Shown here piece by piece: positions 43,654 to 51,284 of a stretch of 64,000 bases of DNA. The DNA lies in the NCBI GenBank assembly GCA_903828675.1, contig CAIKND010000217.1, forward strand, positions 62,001 through 126,000, given 5' to 3'. The notes beneath the pieces were generated by a model that did no database searches, had not been told where the DNA came from, and saw only the letters and a program-made list of their open reading frames with translations. Position 1 is the first letter of the stretch. Each line of letters starts with the position of its first letter. Source of the stretch: an uncultured Acidobacteriaceae bacterium. Its GTDB lineage: Bacteria; Acidobacteriota; Terriglobia; Terriglobales; Acidobacteriaceae. The position numbers and the translations under genes are program-made.

Positions 43654-43966
43654 GATTTTGGGGAATTCCTTTCAGCGCATGTATCCAAGCAAGAGGCTAC
43701 CATCTGCAAATCAAGGGTGGCAATCCCGGATGCAACTGCTCTTGTTCCCCCATTTTGCTTACCCCGCAGGGCGCTTATTCCTCGAATTCCGGCAGTTCAG
43801 TTGGAACCTTGGCGAAACGGCTATCGAGCGGCGCGTTGCGTCTCACACTGTGAATGCAGGATGAATTCGTCGGTATTCCTGTTCCTACCCGCCCGGATGC
43901 GATAAACTCATACGGGAACGTCATACAGAAATGGCAATCTTCAAACTCATGGAGGGTACATAGAAA
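43654..43966. other. divergent intergenic region icd / arginine decarboxylase
   Basis: No gene, riboswitch or clear operator was recognised. A GGAGGG box at 43951-43956 belongs to the rightward gene. Promoter elements cannot be assigned with confidence. Confidence 0.4.
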
Positions 43967-44527
43967 TTGGGAAAAAGCATGGTCCCGAAGAGGATTTTCT
44001 TCACCAAGGGTGTCGGCAAACACAAGGAGCGTCTGACCTCCTTTGAGCTAGCCCTTCGGGATGCGGGTATCGCCTCGCAGAATCTGGTGCGCGTCTCTTC
44101 CATCTTTCCGCCGCGGTGCAAGGTGATTTCGCGCAAAGAAGGCCTCACCTATCTGAATCCTGGCGAGGTAGTCTTTTCCGTTATCGCGGAAAACTCTACG
44201 CGTGAGCCGCACCGGCTGATCGTATCGAGCATCGGCGTGGCCATCCCCGCCGATCGCAACACCTACGGCTACTTGAGTGAGCACCATAGCTTCGGCGAGA
44301 CCGAAGAACAAGCCGGAGAGTACGCCGAGGAACTTGCCGCCGAGATGCTCGCCACAACGCTTGATGTGGATTTCGATCCGGATACTAGCTGGGACGAAAA
44401 AAAGGAGATCTACCGCATCTCCAACAAGATCGTCCGCACCAGTAACGTTACCCAGTCGGCCGTCGGCGACAAGCGCGGCCTGTGGACCACCTCAATCGCC
44501 GCTGCGGTTCTGATTCTGGATGAGTAG
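43967..44527 (+). CDS. pdaD: pyruvoyl-dependent arginine decarboxylase
   Basis: 186 residues from TTG 43967, ten bases after GGAGGG; an ATG at 43979 would leave 22 bases. RVSSIFPP (42-49) contains the Ser44-Ser45 pair at which these proenzymes cleave themselves to form the pyruvoyl cofactor. IPADRNTYGYLSEHHSFGETEEQAGEYAEELAAEML is the other hallmark block. It turns arginine into agmatine. This family is best known from archaea and a few bacterial phyla. The next two genes complete putrescine synthesis. A 7-bp hairpin (AGGCCAA 44551-44557 / TTGGCCT 44573-44579) and a direct repeat GCTACGGAGA (44603 and 44620) lie in the gap to the next gene. Confidence 0.9.
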   Translation: MGKSMVPKRIFFTKGVGKHKERLTSFELALRDAGIASQNLVRVSSIFPPRCKVISRKEGLTYLNPGEVVFSVIAENSTREPHRLIVSSIGVAIPADRNTYGYLSEHHSFGETEEQAGEYAEELAAEMLATTLDVDFDPDTSWDEKKEIYRISNKIVRTSNVTQSAVGDKRGLWTTSIAAAVLILDE

Positions 44528-44644
44528 CGATTGCATTTGAAACGCGGTTGAGGCCAATTCCGCCAAGCGGGGTTGGCCTTGCTGCATAGCCCCCCCTGAG
44601 CTGCTACGGAGACGGGGCCGCTACGGAGAGTTGATCGGCAAACC

Positions 44645-45586
44645 ATGGCGAATCATCGCAAGTACATCGTGGGTCTCGTGCAAATGCACATGGGAGCGGA
44701 CCCTGAGGCGAATTTTGCCTCGGCGGTCCACCACGTCCGTGAGGCGGCGCGTCTGGGTGCAAACGTAGTCTGCCTGCCCGAGCTTTTCCAAACTCAGTAC
44801 TTTTGCCAGCGCGAGGATACACGCCTCTTCGATCTGGCCGAGTCCATTCCCGGACCATCGACGAGCAGACTCGCGGAAGTGGCTCGCGAGGCCCGCGTAG
44901 CCATCATCGCTTCACTCTTCGAGCGTCGCGCGCCTGGCCTATACCACAACACTGCCGTCACTCTGAACGCTGATGGAGCCATCGCCGGGGTCTATCGCAA
45001 GATGCACATTCCCGACGATCCGCTCTACTATGAGAAGTACTATTTTGCGCCCGGCGATCTTGGCTTTCAGGCCGTGGACACGGCTTTTGGCCGCATCGGT
45101 ACGTTGGTCTGCTGGGATCAGTGGTATCCCGAGGCTGCGCGCCTCACCGCCTTGCAGGGCGCCGAGGTGCTCTTCTATCCCACTGCTATCGGGTGGCACC
45201 CCGCGGAGAAGGCCGAATTCGGCGCTGCGCAGTACGAGGCATGGCAAACCATCCAGCGGGCGCATGCCATTGCAAACGGCGTCTATGTGGCCGGAGTGAA
45301 TCGCGTGGGCATCGAGCATGGAGATATTCTCGGCAACCGCGCCGAAGGCCCCGGCCTGGAGTTCTGGGGCGGCAGCTTCCTCGCCGATCCTTTCGGCCGC
45401 ATCATCGCCAAGGCTTCACACGACAAGGAAGAGATCCTCCTTGGCGAAATCGATCTTGCCCTCATTGAAGATACCCGCCGCAACTGGCCCTTCCTGCGCG
45501 ATCGCCGCATCGATGCCTACGCGCCCATCACCAAGCGCTTTCTCGATCCAGTAAACACCTGGACGCAGGACGGAGACTCAAAGTAG
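44645..45586 (+). CDS. aguB: N-carbamoylputrescine amidase
   Basis: 313 residues, nitrilase superfamily. The catalytic triad is visible: Glu46 (CLPELFQ), Lys119 (RKMHIPD) and Cys156 (VCWDQWYPEAARL). The DDPLYYEKYYFAPGD loop and the overall length fit AguB, which hydrolyses N-carbamoylputrescine to putrescine, CO2 and ammonia. ATG 44645 has its nearest purine-rich box (CGGAGAG) about 16 bases upstream, which is weak. It is two bases from aguA. Confidence 0.93.
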   Translation: MANHRKYIVGLVQMHMGADPEANFASAVHHVREAARLGANVVCLPELFQTQYFCQREDTRLFDLAESIPGPSTSRLAEVAREARVAIIASLFERRAPGLYHNTAVTLNADGAIAGVYRKMHIPDDPLYYEKYYFAPGDLGFQAVDTAFGRIGTLVCWDQWYPEAARLTALQGAEVLFYPTAIGWHPAEKAEFGAAQYEAWQTIQRAHAIANGVYVAGVNRVGIEHGDILGNRAEGPGLEFWGGSFLADPFGRIIAKASHDKEEILLGEIDLALIEDTRRNWPFLRDRRIDAYAPITKRFLDPVNTWTQDGDSK

Positions 45587-45588
45587 CC

Positions 45589-46677
45589 ATGCAAGAAGCA
45601 ACGCCTCGCGCACTCGGTTACCGAATGCCCGCCGAGTGGGAGCAGCATCAGGCCACCTGGCTCGCCTGGCCGCACAATCCCCACGACTGGCCGGGCAAGT
45701 TCCAGCCCATTCCCTGGGTATACGCGGAGGTCGTGCGCCTTCTCTCCGCGCGCGAACAGGTGCATATCCTGGTCGATGACCCAAAGTCCCAACAGCGCGC
45801 CGAGAGAATCATCGAGCGTGCCGGCGCGAATCTTGACCGGGTCGACTTCCACGTTTGGCCCACAGACCGCGTCTGGACCCGTGACTCCGGCCCCATCTTC
45901 ATTCGCAGTTCAGCTGGCCAAGTCGCCATCACGAATTGGAGCTTCAACGCCTGGGCCAAGTATCCTGACTGGCGTCTCGACGACCAGATCCCAGGCCGCG
46001 CAGCCACTTTGCTCGGCTTGCCGGAATGGCAACCGGCGGTCGGGCTGGAGAATGGTTTCACCCACCGTCTCGTGCTCGAGGGCGGCTCCATCGACACCAA
46101 CGGCGCGGGTCTCCTCCTCACCACCGAGGAGTGCCTTCTCAGCGAGGTACAGCAGCGCAATCCCGGCATCAGCCGCGCCCAACTGGAACACGCCTTTCAC
46201 GAATATCTCGGTATCGACCGCGTAATCTGGCTCAATCGGGGCGTAGCCGGCGACGACACCCACGGCCACGTAGACGACATCTCCCGCTTTGTAGCGCCCG
46301 CAACCATCGCCACCTCGCTCGAGCCCAACACAAACGATCTCAATCACGCCCCGCTGGCCGAAAACCTCGAACGCCTGAAGGCTGCGCGCACTCTGGATGG
46401 CAAGCAGTTCACGCTGGTTGAGCTGCCGCTGCCACGCCCGGTCGTCTTTCGCGGCCAGCGCCTTCCCGCCAGCTACGCAAATTTCTATATAGCCAACGGG
46501 ATTGTGCTGGTCCCCACCTTCAATGACCCCAGCGACCGTCGCGCACTGAACATCCTGGCCGAAGTTTTCCCGAATCGCGAGGTCATCGGCGTCCACGCTG
46601 TCGATCTCGTCTGGGGCCTCGGTACGCTCCATTGCATGACTCAGCAGCAGCCCGCCGCGCTACCATCTCAACCATGA
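45589..46677 (+). CDS. aguA: agmatine deiminase
   Basis: 362 residues of the peptidylarginine-deiminase-like fold. RVWTRDSGPIF, EGGSIDTNG, DDTHGHVDDISRF and the C-terminal GLGTLHCMTQQQP with nucleophile Cys349 are all present. It converts agmatine to N-carbamoylputrescine. The gene starts two bases after aguB and its stop overlaps the tadA start (ATGA), so the four genes are one translationally coupled unit. Confidence 0.94.
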   Translation: MQEATPRALGYRMPAEWEQHQATWLAWPHNPHDWPGKFQPIPWVYAEVVRLLSAREQVHILVDDPKSQQRAERIIERAGANLDRVDFHVWPTDRVWTRDSGPIFIRSSAGQVAITNWSFNAWAKYPDWRLDDQIPGRAATLLGLPEWQPAVGLENGFTHRLVLEGGSIDTNGAGLLLTTEECLLSEVQQRNPGISRAQLEHAFHEYLGIDRVIWLNRGVAGDDTHGHVDDISRFVAPATIATSLEPNTNDLNHAPLAENLERLKAARTLDGKQFTLVELPLPRPVVFRGQRLPASYANFYIANGIVLVPTFNDPSDRRALNILAEVFPNREVIGVHAVDLVWGLGTLHCMTQQQPAALPSQP

Positions 46678-47129
46678 TCGAAGACCGCGAAGCCATGGAA
46701 GCCGCTCTCGCCCAGGCCAGCCTTGCCGGCGAGTCCGGCGAGGTGCCCATCGGCGCCGTCGTCGTCCACGAAGGTGCGATCATTGCCGAAGGCCAGAATC
46801 GCGTGCTCCGCGACCTCGACCCCACCGCCCACGCCGAAGTCGTAGCCCTTCGCGCCGCCGCCACCGCGCTTGGAAACTATCGCCTCAACGGATGCACACT
46901 CTACGCCACTCTCGAGCCTTGCGCCATGTGCGCCGGAGCCATGATCCACGCACGGCTCGACCGCCTGGTCTTTGCCGCCGCCGACCCCAAGGCCGGCGCA
47001 GCCGGTTCGGTGCTCGCGGTCCTCAACCACCCTCAGCTCAACCACCAGATGCAGGTCGAGCAGGGAACTCTCGCCGAGGAATCGTCGGAACTGCTGAGGA
47101 GCTTCTTCCGGGAACGAAGATCGTCCTAG
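46674..47129 (+). CDS. tadA: tRNA-specific adenosine deaminase TadA
   Basis: 151 residues from ATG 46674, overlapping the aguA stop by four bases. The zinc site is HAE (53-55) plus PCAMC (82-86), and GEVPIGAVVV near the N terminus is typical. It deaminates A34 to inosine in tRNA-Arg(ACG). Being at the end of a polyamine operon is probably incidental. Its stop overlaps, on the opposite strand, the stop of the cupin gene within the palindrome CTAG (47126-47129). Confidence 0.9.
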   Translation: MIEDREAMEAALAQASLAGESGEVPIGAVVVHEGAIIAEGQNRVLRDLDPTAHAEVVALRAAATALGNYRLNGCTLYATLEPCAMCAGAMIHARLDRLVFAAADPKAGAAGSVLAVLNHPQLNHQMQVEQGTLAEESSELLRSFFRERRSS

Positions 47130-47614
47130 CTGCGCGTCAAACCGCGAATCCGCTCCGCCTCCCCCGGCCATTTCCCGGCCAACGCCGCATAACTCCCGCT
47201 CCGGTAATCCGCGTAGTCGAACCCAGGCGTCACCGTGCAACCCAGCAGCGCCATCTGCCCATCGCCCACCAGCAGCGTCCCCTGCCATACCCCCGCCGGA
47301 ACCACTAATTGGACGTGCTGCCCGGCCGCCAAATCCGTCCCCAGCATAAAAACAGCGGTATTCCCGTCCGGATAAAGTTGCAGCATCTCGACCGGATCGC
47401 CCAGGTAGAAGTGAAAGATCTCATCCGAGTCGAGGACATGCATCTCGGAGAATGTGTCCGCCTCCAGAAGGTAGTAGATGGCTGTGCCCAGGCTCCTGGC
47501 CCCACGGGCCAACTCCACCGTTGCCTCGGAAACGTAAGTTTGGCGAAAGAAGCCGCCCTCGGTTGGATGCGGCTCCAGCTTCAGCAATGTTTTGATCTCT
47601 TTTGCGGTCATCAT
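47126..47614 (-). CDS. cupin domain protein (DUF985-like)
   Basis: About 162 residues from ATG 47614 (a second ATG follows immediately). LKLEPHPTEGGFFRQTY, AIYYLLEADTFSEMHVLDSDEIFHFYLGDP and CTVTPGFDYADYRSG are the conserved segments of the DUF985 cupin family, which folds as a single beta-barrel and may bind sugars or a metal. The function is unknown. The frame extends upstream to 47929, but that part overlaps the glutaredoxin gene and has no cupin similarity. No strong Shine-Dalgarno is visible. Confidence 0.75.
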   Translation of the reverse strand: MMTAKEIKTLLKLEPHPTEGGFFRQTYVSEATVELARGARSLGTAIYYLLEADTFSEMHVLDSDEIFHFYLGDPVEMLQLYPDGNTAVFMLGTDLAAGQHVQLVVPAGVWQGTLLVGDGQMALLGCTVTPGFDYADYRSGSYAALAGKWPGEAERIRGLTRS

Positions 47615-47652
47615 CACAAATGCTATCAGTGCCCAAACGGTAGAATAAGAGC

Positions 47653-47910
47653 ATGAAAGTGCAGGTATACAGCACCTCCTGGTGCCGGGACTGCCGGATG
47701 GCCAAGCAGTTTCTTGACTCTCACGGCATTGAGTACACAGAGATCGACGTGGACCGGGACCCAGCAGCTTCAGCCGAAGTCGTGAGCCATGTGGGCAAGC
47801 GGGCCGTTCCCCAGTTCGTAATCGACGGCGAGTGGTTCCAGCCCTACAAGCCCGGTCAGGGGCTGCTCTTGGACGAGCTCCACCTCCGCTTCGGGATTCC
47901 TCGCTCCTGA
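47653..47910 (+). CDS. glutaredoxin-like protein
   Basis: 85 residues. An N-terminal beta strand leads into the redox motif WCRDC (Cys11 and Cys14); the cis-Pro loop VPQFVIDGEW follows. This is a NrdH/mycoredoxin-like small thiol oxidoreductase. There is no signal peptide. It lies 70 bases before purB; no specific partner is suggested by the neighbours. Confidence 0.85.
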   Translation: MKVQVYSTSWCRDCRMAKQFLDSHGIEYTEIDVDRDPAASAEVVSHVGKRAVPQFVIDGEWFQPYKPGQGLLLDELHLRFGIPRS

Positions 47911-47980
47911 GTACGTTCTCCTCGTACAATCAAAGGTTGGCCCGGCCTCAACAAATGCGGCCTTGGCAAGGAGAACGTCC

Positions 47981-49291
47981 TTGATCGAACGCTATACACG
48001 CCCGGCGATGGGCAACATCTGGACCGAAGAGAGTAAATACCGCTGCTGGCTCCAGGTGGAGTCGGCAGCAAGCACGGTTCTGGCCGAGGGCGGCGTCATT
48101 CCCGCCGCCGCCGCCGAGGCCATTGCCACCAAGGCCAGCGCCTCCGTAGCCCGCATTCAGGAGATCGAGGCGGAGGTCAAGCACGACGTCATCGCCTTCA
48201 CCACGGCGGTAGCTGAGAGCCTCAAAGCCCAGGGCCTCGACGCCGAGTCCCGCTGGCTCCACTACGGCCTCACCTCGAACGACATTGTCGATACCGCCCA
48301 GGCTCTCCAGGTCAAGGAGGCATCGGCGATCATTCGCGCCGGCCTGGTGGCCTTCATGGCCGTCCTCAAGCGCCGCGCCGTAGAATTCAAGCACACCCCC
48401 ACCATCGGCCGCACCCACGGCATCCACGCCGAGCCCACCACCTTCGGTCTCAAGCTGCTCAACTGGTACGCCGAGATGGAGCGCAACCTGGCTCGCTTCG
48501 ACGCCGCCGCCGAGGACATGCGCGTCGGCAAGCTCTCCGGCGCCGTCGGCACCTTTGGACATTTGAAACCTGAACACGAAGAGCGCATCTGTGCCCGCCT
48601 CGGTCTCAAGCCCGCGCCTGTGGCCACCCAGGTCATCCAGCGCGACCGCCACGCCGCCTACATTTCCGCTCTCGCCATCCTCGGCAGCACCCTCGACAAG
48701 ATCGCGGTCGAAGTGCGCCACCTGCAGCGGACCGAGGTCCGCGAGGCGCAGGAGTACTTCAGCGAAAAGCAGAAGGGCTCCTCGGCCATGCCCCACAAGA
48801 AGAACCCCATTACCAGCGAGCAAATCAGCGGTCTCGCCCGCGTCCTGCGAGGCAATGCCCAGGCGGCATTCGAAGACATCGCCCTCTGGCACGAGCGCGA
48901 CATCTCCCACTCCTCGGTCGAGCGCGTCATCTTCCCGGACTCGACTATCCTGGTTGACTACCTTCTGGCCAAGACCACTGACCTCATCGACCGCCTGCTC
49001 GTCTATCCCGAGCGCATGAAGAAGAATCTTGAAAGCACCGGCGGCCTCATCTTCAGCGGCCAATTGCTACTCGATCTGGCCGAAGCCGGCATGATGCGCG
49101 AAGACGCCTACCGCCTCGTCCAGTCCCACGCCATGCGCTCGTGGAAAGAGGACCTCATCTTCCGTGACGAAGTAGCAAAAGACGCCTCAATCACCGCGCT
49201 GCTAAGCCAAGAAAAGCTGGACCGCACGTTCGACTACATGCGGCAACTGGGCAACGTAGACGCCATCTTTAAGCGGGTGCTCGGCGAGTGA
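47981..49291 (+). CDS. purB: adenylosuccinate lyase
   Basis: 436 residues from TTG 47981, chosen because AAGGAGA lies at 47968-47974 and MIERYTRP is the standard N terminus; a TTG at 47963 falls before the box. The fumarase/aspartase signature GSSAMPHKKNP is present, along with TSNDIVDTA and GRTHGIHAEPT. It catalyses two steps, in de novo IMP synthesis and in AMP formation. Length is typical of the shorter bacterial PurB type. Confidence 0.94.
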   Translation: MIERYTRPAMGNIWTEESKYRCWLQVESAASTVLAEGGVIPAAAAEAIATKASASVARIQEIEAEVKHDVIAFTTAVAESLKAQGLDAESRWLHYGLTSNDIVDTAQALQVKEASAIIRAGLVAFMAVLKRRAVEFKHTPTIGRTHGIHAEPTTFGLKLLNWYAEMERNLARFDAAAEDMRVGKLSGAVGTFGHLKPEHEERICARLGLKPAPVATQVIQRDRHAAYISALAILGSTLDKIAVEVRHLQRTEVREAQEYFSEKQKGSSAMPHKKNPITSEQISGLARVLRGNAQAAFEDIALWHERDISHSSVERVIFPDSTILVDYLLAKTTDLIDRLLVYPERMKKNLESTGGLIFSGQLLLDLAEAGMMREDAYRLVQSHAMRSWKEDLIFRDEVAKDASITALLSQEKLDRTFDYMRQLGNVDAIFKRVLGE

Positions 49292-49344
49292 GCCTCGCAG
49301 CGCAAAGGCCGAAACCGATTGGGAGCTTGTACAGAGGAAGAACG

Positions 49345-49878
49345 GTGAAACTCTTTCGAGTCTTCTTTTTACTTTCGATCATTCCCGCACAGTTTGTAGG
49401 CGCACAGTCAACGAGAGCAATTAGTCAGGAATTCTCTTCGGATGATGCCTTTGCTATAGCCAACGCTGTCCGTCTACCTAAACCTGTTCTTGCCGCCCTT
49501 CCGGCTTCGAAAGAAGCAGTTGCGGGAAGAGGCTGGGCTCGCGACAATCCCGGCAAGGATCTTAATTCTCTCTTCACCGCATTTCGGGCTCGTCTATCCG
49601 CGGCAGAAGAGAAGGACTATGTCGTGGTCGGTAAGAAGCCATTGACCGGTGCTGACAATGTCTGGTTTTGGGTGATTCATCCCTTTTCATCTCGGCCCCG
49701 CGTCGTTCTTTTCTGCAGTGCGCTCACTGTGGATTTGCTTTCATCCGAGCACAATTCAAATAAAGATATTCGCTGCACTTGGGAATCGCCGGGAGGCGAC
49801 GGTTATATCGAAGATTATCAATTTGATGGACATCGATACCTCTTGGCGAGAAAGACCCAAACTCATCGAAGGCCATGA
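49345..49878 (+). CDS. secreted protein of unknown function
   Basis: 177 residues from GTG 49345, with AGAGGAAG upstream; the frame is open to 49288 but residues before the GTG do not look like a leader. The N terminus (VKLFRVFFLLSIIPAQFVGAQ) is a Sec signal peptide. The mature part is rich in charged residues and contains no motif I recognise; DNVWFWVIHPFSSRPRVVLF resembles a beta-sheet core. It lies 107 bases before the REP/RAYT element. Confidence 0.5.
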   Translation: MKLFRVFFLLSIIPAQFVGAQSTRAISQEFSSDDAFAIANAVRLPKPVLAALPASKEAVAGRGWARDNPGKDLNSLFTAFRARLSAAEEKDYVVVGKKPLTGADNVWFWVIHPFSSRPRVVLFCSALTVDLLSSEHNSNKDIRCTWESPGGDGYIEDYQFDGHRYLLARKTQTHRRP

Positions 49879-49985
49879 AGATCGCGCGTGGTATCGAGGT
49901 TGCCTCCTTTGACGATTTTGTTAGGGATGCGCTTCGATCACTAGTGCACCCGATTTCCGCTTCCACTCTCTCGCCGGCCAGAGCC

Positions 49986-50031
49986 CGCGCCGGAGGCGCA
50001 ATGTTTGTTAGCCCCGCGCTTCAGCGCGGGG
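49986..50031 (+). repeat. left REP arm (two hairpins)
   Basis: It has a 5-bp stem GCGCC/GGCGC with loop GGA and an adjacent near-perfect palindrome of 20 bases joined by ATGTTTGTTAG. The reverse complement of 50566-50611 matches it at 44 of 46 positions. Confidence 0.85.
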
Positions 50032-50077
50032 AACAGTACACAATTGTAGAATGGGAGTCCCGTAGGGACGGCGCAAT

Positions 50078-50710
50078 ATGGCGCACACGTACGCAAGCAT
50101 TTTCATCCATTGTGTCTTCAGCACCAAGGATCGCGCCCCCCGCATCCCGGCGGAACGTGCCCTCGAACTCTATGCCTACCTGTCCGGCATCGCGCGCAGC
50201 GAGGGATTCTCGCTCATCACCGCCGGCGGAACGGCCAACCACGTCCATTTGCTGATCGCCTTACCCGCGGCCTATGCGCTTGCCCGCGCCGCGCAGAAGC
50301 TCAAGGGCAGTTCCTCCCGGTGGATGGGACAAGACTTTTCCTGGCAGGAAGGTTACGGCGCGTTCAGCGTGAGTCCATCGCATGTGCCGGTCGTGAAGAG
50401 GTACATTCAAAATCAGGAGACGCATCACTGCAAACGCAACTTCGAAGAGGAATTTGTTGCCCTTCTGCACAATTGTGGAATCGAGTTCGACGAGCGTTAC
50501 GTCTTCGGGCAAAATGGAAATCGCGTCGTCCCTATGGGACTCGATTTGATCTTGATTGCACTAGACCCCACGCTGAAGCGCGGGGCTAACAAACGTTGCG
50601 CCTCCGGCGCGAAGATATCAAGCCAGGACAAACCTGCGCTGGAACAGGAAGAAGGAAATGAATCTCACCATCGCACTCACCGGCGCCTCCGGCGCAGTCT
50701 TCTGCCGTGA
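50078..50710 (+). CDS. REP-associated tyrosine transposase (RAYT, Y1_Tnp family)
   Basis: The N-terminal 143 residues are the HUH-endonuclease domain: HVH (His55 and His57) is the metal-binding pair and Tyr109 in VVKRYIQNQETHH is the catalytic tyrosine. It is shorter than IS200/IS605 TnpA and has no TnpB partner. Family members usually end near the FDERYVFG segment (about residue 144). Here the frame runs on for 66 residues through the right REP hairpins and 53 bases into ubiX, so the original stop has probably been lost or the extension is a relic. Translation starts at ATG 50078, right after the left repeat block. Confidence 0.85.
   Translation: MAHTYASIFIHCVFSTKDRAPRIPAERALELYAYLSGIARSEGFSLITAGGTANHVHLLIALPAAYALARAAQKLKGSSSRWMGQDFSWQEGYGAFSVSPSHVPVVKRYIQNQETHHCKRNFEEEFVALLHNCGIEFDERYVFGQNGNRVVPMGLDLILIALDPTLKRGANKRCASGAKISSQDKPALEQEEGNESHHRTHRRLRRSLLP
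50566..50611 (-). repeat. right REP arm, inverted copy
   Basis: Inverted copy of the left arm, differing at two positions; the CCCCACGC change weakens one palindrome arm. It lies inside the extended RAYT frame and 46 bases before the ubiX start. Confidence 0.85.
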
Positions 50711-51248
50711 ACTCCTCTGCGCCCTTGAAGCCGACGCCCGCGTGGCCCGCGTTCACTTTGTCGCCTCAGAAAACGCCCTCCGCGTCCTTGCCGAAGAAAT
50801 GGGCCTTTCCGGGCGAACCGACCTCGTCGAAAAACTGCTCGGCACAGCGCCCGTCAAAACTGTGCAATACTCCGACGCCAACATCGGCGCAGCCATCGCC
50901 AGCGGCAGCCGCCCCTCCAACGGCATGATCGTGCTGCCCTGTTCCATGGGAACCCTGGCCGCCATCGCCAACGGTCTCGCCAACACACTCATCTCTCGCG
51001 CCGCCGACGTCACCCTCAAGGAGCGCCGCCCCCTGCTGCTCTGCGTCCGCGAAACCCCCTTCAATCGAATCCATCTGCGCAACATGATCCTTGCCGCCGA
51101 AGCCGGAGCGGTAATCTTCCCGGTCATTCCCGCCTTCTACAACAAGCCCATCGACTCATCCGAGATGGCGCGCCAATTTGTCTGCCGCGTCCTGGCCCAC
51201 ATCGGCTTGCCCCAGCCGGGAGCCTACGTCTGGAAAGCAGAAGAGTAG
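50658..51248 (+). CDS. ubiX: flavin prenyltransferase UbiX
   Basis: 196 residues from ATG 50658, with GGAAGAAGGAA just upstream. TIALTGASGAVFCRELL is the FMN-binding N terminus, LPCSMGTLAAIANGLA and RRPLLLCVRETPFNRIHLRNM are the family signatures including the dimethylallyl phosphate site. It makes prenylated FMN for UbiD-type decarboxylases. No ubiD gene is in the window. The REP/RAYT unit ends 46 bases upstream, so its natural promoter may have been disturbed. Confidence 0.93.
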   Translation: MNLTIALTGASGAVFCRELLCALEADARVARVHFVASENALRVLAEEMGLSGRTDLVEKLLGTAPVKTVQYSDANIGAAIASGSRPSNGMIVLPCSMGTLAAIANGLANTLISRAADVTLKERRPLLLCVRETPFNRIHLRNMILAAEAGAVIFPVIPAFYNKPIDSSEMARQFVCRVLAHIGLPQPGAYVWKAEE

Positions 51249-51284
51249 CGTTCAGCACACCCCCAGTTTCAAGCCCCGTCGCGC

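Larger units (their letters stand above)
49986..50611 (+). mobile_element. RAYT/REP unit with 92-base mirror-image ends
   Basis: The RAYT gene is bracketed by two inverted blocks. The left block (49986-50077) reads GCGCC-GGA-GGCGC hairpin, GTTTGTTAG, a CCCCGCGCT/AGCGCGGGG palindrome, 25 bases, then a GTCCC-GTA-GGGAC hairpin (50057-50069). The right block is the exact mirror: GTCCC-TAT-GGGAC (50528-50540), 25 bases, the palindrome, CTAACAAAC, then GCGCC hairpin. The 46-base outer arms match at 44 positions. RAYT proteins are known to process REP hairpins of this sort, so this is probably a complete unit inserted before ubiX. Confidence 0.8.

Noticed and set aside
47948..49063. Long open frame opposite purB
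   Set aside because: Antisense shadow caused by GC-rich codon use; low-complexity Gly/Val/Ala-rich product.
49986..50611. IS200/IS605 insertion sequence
   Set aside because: No tnpB, and the ends are REP-type hairpins in mirror order; the protein fits the RAYT branch better.
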